A stretch of 48,611 nucleotides of DNA from Acidobacteriaceae bacterium (GCA_020247055.1 JADCJL010000119.1:1-48611), one strand, 5' to 3'; shown: positions 8,172 through 17,703, counted from the first letter of the stretch. The notes: generated by a model not told the origin, from the sequence alone. Made by a program: numbers and translations.

Positions 8172-11100
8172 ATGCGCCACAGGAAGATGCTGATCGGGGG
8201 AGCGGCCGCCCTGGCCGGACTGACGTTGTGGGTGACCCAAGCCCAACCGCCGGCCAAGGCCGCTGCCGTGGACTTCCAGCGCGAGGTCCGGCCGATCCTC
8301 TCCGACAACTGCTTCTACTGCCACGGGCCGGACAAGAGCACCCGCATGATGGATCTGCGCCTCGATACCAAAGAGGGCGCTTTCGCCGAACGCAAGACGG
8401 GGCGATTGATCGTTCCCGGCGATCCGGCCGCCAGCCTTCTCTACCAACGCATCGCGACCAGCGATACCGCGCGGACGATGCCGCCGGCGCACAGCAAGAA
8501 GCTATTGACCGCGGCGCAGAAGGATACGCTCAAGCGATGGATTGCCCAGGGGGCGCCGTGGAAGGAGCATTGGGCTTTTGCGGCGCCGGCCCGCCCGGCT
8601 CTACCGGCGGTGACCAACGTGCGCTGGGCGCGCAATCCGATCGACCGTTTTGTGCTGGCGCGTCTCGAAGCCGCGGGGCTGCCGCCGGCCGCCGAAGCCG
8701 ACCGGCGGGCGTTGGCGCGGCGGGCGGCGCTGGACCTGACCGGGCTGCCGCCCACCCCGGAGCTGCTGACGCAGTTTCTGCAGGACAAATCGCCCAAGGC
8801 CTATGAGGAGTATGTGGACCGCCTGCTGGCGACGAACCAGTGGGGCGAGCACCGCGCGCGGTACTGGCTCGACGCCGCGCGCTACGCCGATACGCATGGC
8901 ATTCACATCGACAACTACCGCGAGATGTGGCCGTACCGCGACTGGGTGATTCGCGCCTTTAACCGGAATCTGCCGTTCGATCAGTTCGTCGTCGAGCAGA
9001 TCGCTGGAGACCTGCTGCCGAACCCGACCCGGGATCAGATGGTTGCCACTGGCTTCCATCGCTGCAACCCGACGACGAACGAAGATGGCGCCATTGCGGA
9101 CGAGGTGGAGGCCATCTACGCCAAGGACCGCGTGGATACGACCGGAGCAGTGTTTCTGGGGCTCACCGTGGGCTGCGCGGCGTGCCACGACCATAAGTTC
9201 GACCCGATCGCCCAGCGCGATTTCTACGCGCTATCGGCGTTTTTCCGGAACACGGTGCAGGGTCCGCTTGACGGTAACATTGCGGAGACGCCGCCCGTGC
9301 TGGTGATTCCAAAGAGCGAGGATGAAGAGCGCTGGAAGCAGATTCGCGCCGAAGAGGGGCGGCTGCGCGAGCGGCTGCAGGCGGCGCGCGTGAGCGCCGA
9401 ACCGGCCTTTGCCGATTGGCTGGCGGGCGCCGCGCGGAAGTCGATCGAAGCGCCGCTCGAGCCGGCCGATGAGCTGATGGCCGTGACGGTGCAGCAGGGC
9501 GAGCCGCGGCTGCGCGTGAAGGGGAAGCCGGCCGAGCTGAAACTCCCGGCCGGGATCACCCTAGGCGAGGCGCATATCCCGGGACGGCAGGCGATTCACT
9601 TCTCTGGCAAATCGTATCTCGAACTGCCGAATGTCGACGCGTTGCAGGCCGACCGGCCGTTCTCGGCGGCGATGTGGTTCTACCTGCCCAAGAGCGAGGA
9701 CAGCTTTATCGTGGCCAGCCAGACCGATGCCAAGAGCAAGGGCCGCGGCTGGAGCTTTGAGCTGACGCGGCGTTCGCCCAGCATCCGGCTGGTGGGCCAG
9801 GCGGGCCGGGCGTTGACGATCACGAATCTGATTGTGGACCGCTTTGAGCCCGCGCGCTGGTATCACGTCGCGTTCAGCTACGACGGCAAGCGCACCGCCG
9901 AGGGCTTCAAGATGTTCGTCAATGGCCGCGAGGTGGGTACGCAAGGGAGCGGCCGCGGCGGCATGCTGAAGGGGGAATTGCGGAACTTCTCGCCGTTCCT
10001 GATCGGGCGGATGGGCGATCAGTCGTTTGAGGGCGGGGCGATTGCGGATCTGCGGGTCTATGGCCGCGTGCTGTCGGAGGCCGATGCTTCGCTGCTGGCA
10101 CAGTGGCCGGCGATTGAGCTGGCGCGGGATAAGAGCGCAGACGCGCTGAGCGGGGCGGAGCGGGACGGGCTGCGGCAGTATTATCTGACGCGGGAGTTTG
10201 CCGACCACATGGACCTGGCGGGCGAACTGCAGAGCCTCGATGCCGAAAAGCTGGAGATTGTCCGGCGCGGCGCGCTGACCCACGTGCAGCACGAACGGGC
10301 CGGGATGCCGTCGGCCCATCTTCTCTTCCGCGGCATGTACGATCAGCCGCGCGAAAAGCTGGCGGCCAACACGCCGTACGCGCTGCCGCCGATGAGTGCG
10401 GCGCTGCCGAAGAACCGGCTCGGGCTGGCCAGGTGGCTGGTGGACCCGGCGCACCCGCTGACCGCGCGGGTGGCGGTGAACCGGATGTGGCAGGAGCTGT
10501 TCGGCACTGGACTCGTCAAGACCTCGGACGATTTCGGGTCGCAGGGCGAGCCGCCTTCGCATCCGGAGCTGCTCGACTGGCTGGCCGTGGAGTTCCGCGA
10601 GAGCGGGTGGGACGTGAAGCACCTGTACAAGCTGATGGTGACCTCGGCGGCGTACCGGCAGGCGGGGGTGGCGACGCCGCTCAAGATCGAGAAGGATCCC
10701 GAGAACCGGCTGCTTTCGCGCGGTCCGCGGTTCCGCATGGATGCCGAGATGATCCGGGATTACGCACTGGCGGCGAGTGGTCTTTTGACGCCCACCATCG
10801 GCGGCCCGTCGGTGAAGCCGTACCAGCCGCCGGGTGTCTGGGAGGCGGTGGCGATGCTGGGTTCGAACACGCGCTTCTATCAGCGCGACAGCGGCCCGGC
10901 GCTCTACCGCCGTTCGCTCTATTCGTTCTGGAAGCGCAGCGCGCCGCCGGCGGCGATGGAGGTGTTGAACGCGCCAACGCGGGAGAACTGCACCGTGCGG
11001 CGGGAGCGCACCAACACGCCGCTGCAGGCGCTGGTGACGATGAACGACGTGCAGTTCGTCGAAGCGGCGCGGCACCTGGCGCAGCGGGCGCGGCTGGCCG

Positions 11101-11360
11101 CGCCGGAGAACGTCGAAAAGCAGATTCAGTACATGGCGGTGCGGCTGACGGCCCGCGACCTGGACGCCCGCGAACTGGCGGTGACGCGGAAGGCGCATCA
11201 GGACTTTCTGCGCTACTACGACAGCCATCCGGACCAGGCGCGGAAGCTGATTGCGCAGGGCGAATCGAAGCCGGAGGCGTCGTTGCCGCCGGTCGAACTC
11301 GCGGCGTTGACGATGACCGCCAATCAACTGTTCAACATAGACGAAGTACTGGTGAAATAG
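8172..11360 (+). CDS. Planctomycete-type cytochrome protein: PSCyt1 - DUF1549 - LamG - DUF1553
   Basis: A large secreted or periplasmic cytochrome-like protein of 1062 residues. After a signal segment (L-I-G-G-A-A-A-L-A-G-L-T-L-W) comes a haem-binding C47-F-Y-C50-H (PSCyt1). DUF1549 (about 150-350) contains the conserved C335-A-A-C338-H-D-H-K-F-D-P. A concanavalin/LamG-like insert spans about 480-640 (S-Y-L-E-L-P-N ... R-W-Y-H-V-A-F-S-Y-D-G), and DUF1553 forms the C-terminal part (W-L-V-D-P-A-H-P-L-T-A-R-V-A-V-N-R, and T-N-T-P-L-Q-A-L). ATG 8172 has AGGAG eight bases upstream; the frame is open from 8016, but that would overlap the TIM-barrel gene. The biochemical role of the family is unknown. 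Electron transfer from the GMC enzyme and carbohydrate binding through LamG are inferences. Confidence 0.9.
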   Translation: MRHRKMLIGGAAALAGLTLWVTQAQPPAKAAAVDFQREVRPILSDNCFYCHGPDKSTRMMDLRLDTKEGAFAERKTGRLIVPGDPAASLLYQRIATSDTARTMPPAHSKKLLTAAQKDTLKRWIAQGAPWKEHWAFAAPARPALPAVTNVRWARNPIDRFVLARLEAAGLPPAAEADRRALARRAALDLTGLPPTPELLTQFLQDKSPKAYEEYVDRLLATNQWGEHRARYWLDAARYADTHGIHIDNYREMWPYRDWVIRAFNRNLPFDQFVVEQIAGDLLPNPTRDQMVATGFHRCNPTTNEDGAIADEVEAIYAKDRVDTTGAVFLGLTVGCAACHDHKFDPIAQRDFYALSAFFRNTVQGPLDGNIAETPPVLVIPKSEDEERWKQIRAEEGRLRERLQAARVSAEPAFADWLAGAARKSIEAPLEPADELMAVTVQQGEPRLRVKGKPAELKLPAGITLGEAHIPGRQAIHFSGKSYLELPNVDALQADRPFSAAMWFYLPKSEDSFIVASQTDAKSKGRGWSFELTRRSPSIRLVGQAGRALTITNLIVDRFEPARWYHVAFSYDGKRTAEGFKMFVNGREVGTQGSGRGGMLKGELRNFSPFLIGRMGDQSFEGGAIADLRVYGRVLSEADASLLAQWPAIELARDKSADALSGAERDGLRQYYLTREFADHMDLAGELQSLDAEKLEIVRRGALTHVQHERAGMPSAHLLFRGMYDQPREKLAANTPYALPPMSAALPKNRLGLARWLVDPAHPLTARVAVNRMWQELFGTGLVKTSDDFGSQGEPPSHPELLDWLAVEFRESGWDVKHLYKLMVTSAAYRQAGVATPLKIEKDPENRLLSRGPRFRMDAEMIRDYALAASGLLTPTIGGPSVKPYQPPGVWEAVAMLGSNTRFYQRDSGPALYRRSLYSFWKRSAPPAAMEVLNAPTRENCTVRRERTNTPLQALVTMNDVQFVEAARHLAQRARLAAPENVEKQIQYMAVRLTARDLDARELAVTRKAHQDFLRYYDSHPDQARKLIAQGESKPEASLPPVELAALTMTANQLFNIDEVLVK

Positions 11361-11368
11361 GACGCGCC

Positions 11369-12814
11369 ATGATCCTCGACGATTGCATACTTGCCGAAAC
11401 CCGCCGCCAGTTTTTCGCGCGCGGCGCCCGTGGACTGGGACAACTGGCGCTGGCTTCGCTGCTGGGCCGGGAGGGCCGCGCCGCCGAGGGCGGACTACCT
11501 GGATTGCCGCACTGGAAGCCGAAAGCCAAGCGGGCGATCTATCTGCACATGGTGGGGGCGCCGCCGCAGATTGATCTGTTCGACTACAAACCCGGTATGA
11601 AGGAGTGGTACGACAAGGATCTGCCCGAGTCCATCCGCCGCGGGCAGCGCCTGACCACGATGACCTCCGGGCAGAGCCGCTTTCCGATTGCGCCTTCGAT
11701 CTTTTCGTTCCGGCAGAGTGGCAAATCCGGGGCGTGGATTTCGGAACTGCTGCCGTGGACGGCCAAGGTGGTGGATGAGATGGCGATCATCCGGTCCATG
11801 CACACCGAGGCGATCAATCACGAACCGGCGATTACCTTCATCCAGACCGGGCAGCAGGTGGCCGGGCGGCCGTGCGCGGGATCCTGGATCTCTTACGGGC
11901 TGGGTTCGATCAACGCCGACCTGCCGGCGTTTGTGGTGCTGAACGCTTCGCACACGCATCCGCGCGCCGGGGTGCAGGCCATTTCGGCCAAGCTGTGGAG
12001 CTCGGGCTTTCTGTCTTCGAAGTTCGCCGGGGTGGCGCTGCGGTCCGGGAATGACCCGGTGCTGTTTTTGCGCAATCCGGAGGGCGTGGCGCCGGAGGTG
12101 CGGCGCCGCATGCTGGACGCCGTCGGCGAGTTGAACGAGATTCAGCACGAAAAGTCGGTGGACCCGGAGACGCGGTCGCGCATTGCGCAGTATGAGATGG
12201 CGTTCCGGATGCAGTCGTCGGTGCCGGAGTTGACCGACCTGTCGAAGGAGCCGGAGAGCACCTGGAAGCTGTACGGCGAGGAGGCGCGCAAGGGCGGATC
12301 GTTTGCCAACACCTGCCTGATGGCGCGGCGGCTGGCCGAGCGCGGCGTGCGGTTTGTGCAGGTCTACCAGCGCGGCTGGGACGTGCACCGCGAGGTGCCG
12401 GAGGTGCTGCCCGCGATGTGCAAGGACGTCGACCAGGCCTGCTACGCGCTGCTCACCGATCTCAAGTCGCGGGGTATGCTCGACGATACGCTGGTGATTT
12501 TCGGCGGCGAGTTCGGGCGGACGATTTACTCGCAAGGCAAGCTGACCCCCACCGACTACGGGCGAGACCACCATCCGCGCTGCTTCTCCATCTGGGCGGC
12601 GGGAGGCGGGATCAAGGGCGGGGTGGTACACGGCGAGACCGACGAGTTTTCCTACAACATCGTGAAAGATCCGGTGCATGTGCGGGACTTCCAGGCGACG
12701 TTGCTGCACTGCTTCGGCATCGACCATGAGCGGTTCAGCTACCGGCACCAGGGCTTGGAGGCGCGGCTGACGGGCGTGGAGCCGGCCCATCTGGTGAAGG
12801 GGATTCTGGCGTAG
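11369..12814 (+). CDS. DUF1501 protein, Tat-exported, alkaline-phosphatase/sulfatase-like fold
   Basis: A 481-residue DUF1501 protein, a family distantly related to sulfatases and phosphatases, of unproven activity. A twin-arginine leader (T-R-R-Q-F-F-A-R-G-A-R-G-L-G) starts near residue 12. Family landmarks are H-M-V-G-A-P-P-Q-I-D-L-F-D-Y-K-P, I-R-S-M-H-T-E-A-I-N-H-E-P and the C-terminal F-G-G-E-F-G-R-T with G-R-D-H-H-P. It starts 8 bp after the DUF1549/1553 gene, with AGGA six bases ahead. The frame is open from 10433, but that extension lies inside the previous gene and is not used. DUF1549/1553 and DUF1501 genes are habitually adjacent in Planctomycetes and Acidobacteria, suggesting that they work together. 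It is the last gene of the operon and faces the next gene tail to tail with 16 bp between. Confidence 0.9.
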   Translation: MILDDCILAETRRQFFARGARGLGQLALASLLGREGRAAEGGLPGLPHWKPKAKRAIYLHMVGAPPQIDLFDYKPGMKEWYDKDLPESIRRGQRLTTMTSGQSRFPIAPSIFSFRQSGKSGAWISELLPWTAKVVDEMAIIRSMHTEAINHEPAITFIQTGQQVAGRPCAGSWISYGLGSINADLPAFVVLNASHTHPRAGVQAISAKLWSSGFLSSKFAGVALRSGNDPVLFLRNPEGVAPEVRRRMLDAVGELNEIQHEKSVDPETRSRIAQYEMAFRMQSSVPELTDLSKEPESTWKLYGEEARKGGSFANTCLMARRLAERGVRFVQVYQRGWDVHREVPEVLPAMCKDVDQACYALLTDLKSRGMLDDTLVIFGGEFGRTIYSQGKLTPTDYGRDHHPRCFSIWAAGGGIKGGVVHGETDEFSYNIVKDPVHVRDFQATLLHCFGIDHERFSYRHQGLEARLTGVEPAHLVKGILA

Positions 12815-12830
12815 CGGGGCAGACGGTCGT

Positions 12831-14363
12831 TCAGGGCGCGAGAGCGGCGAGGCGGGCGCGGGCCTCCGAGAGGTCGGGCTGCAGGCGGATCGCTTCGCGG
12901 AGCGCGGCGGCGGCGGCCGTGCGGTCGCCGCGGGCGGCGTGGGTTACGCCGAGGTTGAACCAGACGAGGGCGTTGTCCGGGTGGGCGCGGCGGGCGCGGT
13001 CGAGCAGCGCGAGGGCGCCGGGATAGTCGCCGCTCGAGGCCTTGGCGACCGAAAGCGTGTTCAGCGCGCCGGCGTGATGGGGATCGAGAGCGAGCGCCTT
13101 TTCGAGCACCGGCAGGGCCTCCTGGCGGCGCCCGAGGCGGAAGAGCGCATTGCCGAGCGCCGCCAGGGTGGCGACGTCTGTAGGATCCCGTTGCAGATGC
13201 TGGCGATACAGTTCGGGCACGGCTGGGGTGAGCGGGCCGACATTGGCGATGGCCAGAGAAAGATCATCGGCGGGGGTATAGAAGGGGATGACTTTGCCGC
13301 GGTAGGGCGTATGGTCCTCGGCGGACGGGTTGGTGAAGCGGGGCTGGCGCTGGATCCGATGGTCGGTGACGGTGACGTGGATGGCGTCCGCGGGGCGGCG
13401 CTTGGGCATGTGGCAGCCGGCGCAGTGGGCGGCAGGTTGGCGGGCGTGCTCGGTTTGGTGGCAATTGGCGCAGGCGGGGCGGGTCTGGGCGGAGTGGGGA
13501 TCGTGACAGGTGGTGCAGGTGAGGGCGCCGGAGGACTTTTGGAAGCAGGCCGATTGGAGGAGCCGGTAGCCGGCGTGGTTGACTTCAAAGCGGGGGGCGG
13601 GCGGGTCGGCGCGGTCGAAGAGCATCTTGTAGGCGGCGAGGGGTTCGCCGGGCCGGTAGGAGAAGACGCCGCGGCCGGGTTGGAGCAGGGAGTCGGGGAT
13701 GCCGCTCGAGGCGGTCTGGAGGTGGCACTGGAGGCAGAGGTCGAGCTGGCGGGCCGGGGTGAGGCGGGCGGGATTGAGGATGGTGCCGCGCTCCGGCTGG
13801 CGGAGGTGGGCCTGGGCGTCGCCGTGGCAGCGGGCGCAGTCGATGCTGCGCGGGGCGGCGGAGGGGGAGTCGGGGTAGGCCGCGTGGCAGAAAAGACAGG
13901 TGGGCGAAACTTCGCGGCGCATGTCGGGATGGTCGGGCCGGTCGAAGCCGGGAGACATGGCGTAGCCGTTGCGGCTGGTGTACCAGGAGAGCGGGAGCTC
14001 GAGGAGCGGCCCGGCGGGGGAGCGATGGAGGAACGTGACGGCGTGGTTGCCGGAGCCGATGGCGAGGTCGATCGACTTTTCAACGACCTGGATGGGGCGC
14101 CCGGCGGGGTCGAGTTGGTGGCGGCGCAGGCGGCTGCCGTCAACGGTGTAGTGGCGGTTGGAAAGGCGGTGGTAGAAGGTCGCGGGCGGGGTGAGCGGAC
14201 GCTGCTGAATGGAGCGGCCCATGCCGGTTTTCTCGTAGGCGGCGGTGATGGCGGCGTGGCAGGGGCGGCAGGTTTGCGGGGAGGCAAGACCCGGGGCGGC
14301 GGCGAGCAGCAGTGCTGCCGCGGCCCCGAGCCAGGCGGGATTAGAACTGCAGGCGGGCACCAA
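12831..14363 (-). CDS. Seven-haem c-type cytochrome with C-terminal TPR repeats
   Basis: A 510-residue exported protein. After a signal peptide (A-A-A-A-L-L-L-A-A-A-P-G-L-A) it has seven CXXCH haem sites, with first cysteines at 32, 156, 176, 210, 283, 298 and 314. A lone C-F-Q-K-S precedes the fifth (L-T-C-T-T-C-H-D-P-H), an arrangement seen in cytochrome-c554-like multihaem proteins. Residues from about 385 to 505 form about three tetratricopeptide repeats (A-L-G-N-A-L-F-R-L-G-R-R-Q-E-A and similar), a protein-docking platform. The start lies 23 bases inside the end of the upstream TonB receptor gene, implying co-transcription and coupling. It is probably a periplasmic electron carrier or a nitrite/hydroxylamine-type reductase relative; the enzymatic role is not determinable by eye. 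Confidence 0.87.
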   Translation of the reverse strand: MVPACSSNPAWLGAAAALLLAAAPGLASPQTCRPCHAAITAAYEKTGMGRSIQQRPLTPPATFYHRLSNRHYTVDGSRLRRHQLDPAGRPIQVVEKSIDLAIGSGNHAVTFLHRSPAGPLLELPLSWYTSRNGYAMSPGFDRPDHPDMRREVSPTCLFCHAAYPDSPSAAPRSIDCARCHGDAQAHLRQPERGTILNPARLTPARQLDLCLQCHLQTASSGIPDSLLQPGRGVFSYRPGEPLAAYKMLFDRADPPAPRFEVNHAGYRLLQSACFQKSSGALTCTTCHDPHSAQTRPACANCHQTEHARQPAAHCAGCHMPKRRPADAIHVTVTDHRIQRQPRFTNPSAEDHTPYRGKVIPFYTPADDLSLAIANVGPLTPAVPELYRQHLQRDPTDVATLAALGNALFRLGRRQEALPVLEKALALDPHHAGALNTLSVAKASSGDYPGALALLDRARRAHPDNALVWFNLGVTHAARGDRTAAAAALREAIRLQPDLSEARARLAALAP

Positions 14364-17300
14364 GCATCATGCTACGCGGGTCGCGGGCGGAAGTCACGCG
14401 CCCGAACGTAGACGGGGTGGTGTAAACGGTGCCAACGCCGGCGAACTGGGTATGGTTGAAAAAGTTATACGCTTCGGCGCGCAGTTCGAAGCGGACCTTT
14501 TCGGCGAGCTGGAAGTACTTCATGAAAGTCATGTCGAACTGGTTCCACCCCGGTCCGGAGAGGATGTTGCGGGCGACCGGGGAGAATGTGCCGAGGGTGG
14601 GTTCTGAGTAGACCGATGGATTGAACCACTGGGTGACGGTGCGCTGGCCGCGCCCGAGGAACGGGGTGCCGGAGGCGAAGGGGCGTTGCCGCGTGGCGGA
14701 GCCGACCCCGGCGTTGTCGCGGCCGAGTTCGGGGCTGATGGGCAGGCCGGTGCGGACGGTGTAGATGGTGGAAACCTGCCAGCCGCCGAGGGTGCGTCCC
14801 AGGATATCCTTGCGGCCGCGGAGGAAGGGGATATCCCAGACGAGGCTGCCGATGAAGTTATGGTTGGCGTCGAAGGAGGCGCGGGCGCGTTCACCGGAGG
14901 CATCGCGGGTGTTGGGATAGAAGCCGTAGATGCCGGCGGTGTAGTCGGCGTTGTCGATGGCTTTCGACCACGTGTAGGCGGTCTGGAACATGAGGCCCTT
15001 GGTGAAATTCCGGTTCAGGCCGACCTGGAGGCCGTGGTAGTTGGAGGCGTAGCTTTGCTCGCGGTGGTTGATGACGGCCCAGCCGAGGTAGGGCCGGACG
15101 GTGTTGGGGTTGAGGCGGCCCTGCGCGATGAGGGGGTTCGGCAGCGGCTGGTTGAGATCCTGCGTGCGCATGAAGTGGACGCCGCGGGTGCCGGTGTAGC
15201 CGACTTCGAGAACAGTGTTCTGTCCGAAGCCATGCTGGATGTTGAGGTTCCATTGCTGGGTGTTGGGGGTGAGTTGGTTGGTGTCGATCGAGCCGAGGGT
15301 GATGGGCAGGTCGAAGTTCCGCGCGGTGCCGCCGCCGGGGTTGGACAGCAGCGTATTGTCGATCGTCAGGAGTTCCGAGAACGGCGGGTTGCCGGACATG
15401 AGGATAAAGGCGCCGAGGATTTCGCGCGAGAAGAACAGGCCGTAGCCACCGCGGATGGCCGTGCGGCCGTTGCCGAACAGGTCATAGGCGAAGCTGAAGC
15501 GGGGGGCGAAGTTCTTCTTCGAAGACCGCCAGTAGCTGGTCGGGTTGACGAGTCCGTTGAAGCGGTTTCCGGAGCCCCGTAGGACTTGGCCGGCGGCGTT
15601 GACCGTGACCGCTTGGGCGGGGTTATAAGCGCTGGGGACAAAGACACGAAAGCGATCGTCGGGTTCGTGGGCCGGGGGGAAGTAGGAGTAGCGGAGGCCG
15701 AAGTTGAGGGTCAACTTCCGGGAGGCTTTCCAGGAGTCGTCGATGAAGGTTTCAAACGAGTTGCGGCGGTTGTCGTTGAAGGCGACGGTGTCGGTTTCGT
15801 TGTAGTTGGCGGCGCGGCCGAGCAGAAGGTCGGCATAGGCATCGCCGCCGCTGGCGGCGCCGGGCTGGCGAGTGAAGCGGCCGTCGAAGCTGAAGGCGCC
15901 AAAGACGTTGGTGTTGGTGGGTTCGAACTTGATTTCGTAGGAGTAGTTGAAGCCGGTCTTAATGGTGTGGGCGCCGCGAATCCAGGTGAAGTTGTTGCGG
16001 AATTCGTAGATGGTCTGGTAGTTGCTCCAGGGGGCGCCGGGGGCGACGGCGGCGTAGCCGGTGAGCGAGATGGTGGGCACGCGGTCCGGGACTTTGGATA
16101 AGTTGAGGCTCGAGAGCGGGTAGGTCTTCTCGGTATCGGCGAACAGCTGCGGAATGTTGATGCCCCAGGTGGCGCCGCTCAGGTCGGGCGGGAACTGTTT
16201 GATGCGGTTGTGGGAGCGGACCCAGTTAAAGTCCATGATGAGCGTGGGGGAGAAGGTGGCGTTGTAGTTCACCGTCATGTTGCGGGCCGGGGTCTCATTC
16301 TGCTGGCGAAGGAACTCAAAGCCGGAGGAGGTGGCGAAGTTATTGAGGCGGAACTCCGGGGTGTAGCGCCACATGAGGCGGTGACTCGAATTGAAGTTGT
16401 GGTCGATGCGGTAGTTTTCTTCGTCGGTGTCGTCGCGGCGGCTTTGGAGGGCGAACCAGTTGCGGCCGGCGGTATCGGAGAAGTTGGAGGCCGGATACAT
16501 GCGGGAGTAGCCGCGGGCGTTGGCGTCGATACGGTTAGCGGGGATGATGTTGCCGGGGAAGGGAAGACCGGTGACGGGGTCGAACAGCGGGCGGCCGGTG
16601 GCGGAGAAGTCGCCGCGCTTGGCCGCTTCGGTGGGGACGATGCCGAAGAACTCCTGGCGCTGCCGTTCTTTGATCCAACCCATCAGGGCGAAGAAGAAGG
16701 TTTTGTTGCGCCCGTTGTAGAGCTTGCCCAGCACGACGGGGCCGCCGACGGTGAAGCCGTAGTCGTTGCCGCGGAAGGCCGGGCGGGTAGGCAGGAAGTA
16801 GTTTCGGGCGTTGAATTTATCGTTCCGGTGGAAGTAATAGGCCGAACCGTGGAGCTCGTTGGTGCCGCCCTTGGTGATGACGTTGAACTGCGATCCGCCG
16901 CCGACACCGAACTCGGCGGAGTAGTTCCCGCGAATGGCGCGGAACTCGGCAACGCTTTCGATGTTGGGGGCGAGCGGGGTGCTCCAGTTGCCGCCGGTGT
17001 CAACGTTGTAGCCGCCGTCGAGGAGCCAGGCGTTATGGGTGGGGCGGATTCCGTTGACGGCGGAGTTGTTGGCGCGGCGGTCGTAGGGGGTGGTGGAAAC
17101 GACGCCGGGCATGAGCTGGGCGAAGGGGATGACGTTGCGCCCGCGCGAGGGGAGCTGCACCATGTCCTTGCCGTCGAGGAGCTGGGAGGTGGCGCCGGAG
17201 GAGGTGTTGACGGTAACGGCGGCGGCTTCGACGGTGACCTGGTCGGCGATCTGACCGACCTCCATCGAGAAGACAACGCGGCGATTATCGTTCACGCGCA

Positions 17301-17580
17301 GGAGAATGTCGTTGACGAGGGATTTCTTGAAGCCGTTGGCTTCGGCGGTGATCGAATAGGTGCCGATCGGCAGCAGCGGTAGCGAGAAGTTACCCGATTC
17401 GTCCGTGGTGGTCTGGCGGGTAAGTCCGGTGCCGGCGTTCGTGACACGGATCGTAGCGCCCGGGATAACGGCGGAAGTGGAGTCCTGCACCACTCCGTAG
17501 ACACCGGCGGTGACCTCTTGAGCCAGCGCAAAAGAACAGAACACGAAGCCGGCGAAAACGGCCTGCAGTGCGAGACGCAT
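14341..17580 (-). CDS. TonB-dependent receptor, Oar-like (receptor 2)
   Basis: A 1079-residue outer-membrane receptor. The signal peptide is M-R-L-A-L-Q-A-V-F-A-G-F-V-F-C-S-F-A-L-A-Q. A carboxypeptidase-regulatory domain follows (about 24-105, G-V-V-Q-D-S-T-S-A-V-I-P-G-A), then a plug (about 120-235, with P-S-R-G-R-N-V and E-F-G-V-G-G-G) and a barrel ending M-L-G-A-R-L-Q-F. Two adjacent ATGs are possible (17583 and 17580). The second is chosen because it lies six bases after the GGGAGGA ribosome site; the frame is open to 17643, but that part has no signal-peptide character. It is followed by the overlapping multihaem cytochrome, an unusual pairing that suggests the imported compound is a metal complex, a haem precursor or a redox substrate (inference). 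Confidence 0.92.
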   Translation of the reverse strand: MRLALQAVFAGFVFCSFALAQEVTAGVYGVVQDSTSAVIPGATIRVTNAGTGLTRQTTTDESGNFSLPLLPIGTYSITAEANGFKKSLVNDILLRVNDNRRVVFSMEVGQIADQVTVEAAAVTVNTSSGATSQLLDGKDMVQLPSRGRNVIPFAQLMPGVVSTTPYDRRANNSAVNGIRPTHNAWLLDGGYNVDTGGNWSTPLAPNIESVAEFRAIRGNYSAEFGVGGGSQFNVITKGGTNELHGSAYYFHRNDKFNARNYFLPTRPAFRGNDYGFTVGGPVVLGKLYNGRNKTFFFALMGWIKERQRQEFFGIVPTEAAKRGDFSATGRPLFDPVTGLPFPGNIIPANRIDANARGYSRMYPASNFSDTAGRNWFALQSRRDDTDEENYRIDHNFNSSHRLMWRYTPEFRLNNFATSSGFEFLRQQNETPARNMTVNYNATFSPTLIMDFNWVRSHNRIKQFPPDLSGATWGINIPQLFADTEKTYPLSSLNLSKVPDRVPTISLTGYAAVAPGAPWSNYQTIYEFRNNFTWIRGAHTIKTGFNYSYEIKFEPTNTNVFGAFSFDGRFTRQPGAASGGDAYADLLLGRAANYNETDTVAFNDNRRNSFETFIDDSWKASRKLTLNFGLRYSYFPPAHEPDDRFRVFVPSAYNPAQAVTVNAAGQVLRGSGNRFNGLVNPTSYWRSSKKNFAPRFSFAYDLFGNGRTAIRGGYGLFFSREILGAFILMSGNPPFSELLTIDNTLLSNPGGGTARNFDLPITLGSIDTNQLTPNTQQWNLNIQHGFGQNTVLEVGYTGTRGVHFMRTQDLNQPLPNPLIAQGRLNPNTVRPYLGWAVINHREQSYASNYHGLQVGLNRNFTKGLMFQTAYTWSKAIDNADYTAGIYGFYPNTRDASGERARASFDANHNFIGSLVWDIPFLRGRKDILGRTLGGWQVSTIYTVRTGLPISPELGRDNAGVGSATRQRPFASGTPFLGRGQRTVTQWFNPSVYSEPTLGTFSPVARNILSGPGWNQFDMTFMKYFQLAEKVRFELRAEAYNFFNHTQFAGVGTVYTTPSTFGRVTSARDPRSMMLGARLQF

Positions 17581-17670
17581 CATACATCCTCCCAGAGTCG
17601 ATAAGTTGGTCAGAACAACGGGGAATCTGCGCGCCGCCAGCAACGTGGCCAGCTGCGGCTATGGTTAGGT

Positions 17671-17703
17671 AGTATAACGAACTGCGGGGGGAATAGCCCG
17701 CAG
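17671..17703. promoter_or_regulatory. Divergent promoter with CTGCGGG...CCCGCAG dyad
   Basis: On the minus strand TATACT (17671-17676) is a good -10 for TonB receptor 2. On the plus strand the overlapping TATAAC (17673-17678) could serve the pyruvyl-transferase-like gene. Next to them CTGCGGG (17682-17688) and CCCGCAG (17697-17703) form a perfect 7-bp inverted repeat around an 8-base spacer. It covers the -35 area of the leftward promoter and the start point of the rightward one. It is either a shared operator or, if transcription begins farther upstream, a leader hairpin. Confidence 0.45.

Noticed and set aside
9561-11327. 588-residue arginine-rich open frame antisense to DUF1553
   Set aside because: No start context and extreme R/H/P composition; the sense frame has conserved family motifs.
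12939-14411. 490-residue glycine-rich open frame opposite the multihaem cytochrome
   Set aside because: The opposite strand has seven CXXCH motifs, a signal peptide and TPR repeats; the glycine-rich frame is a by-product of strong G bias.
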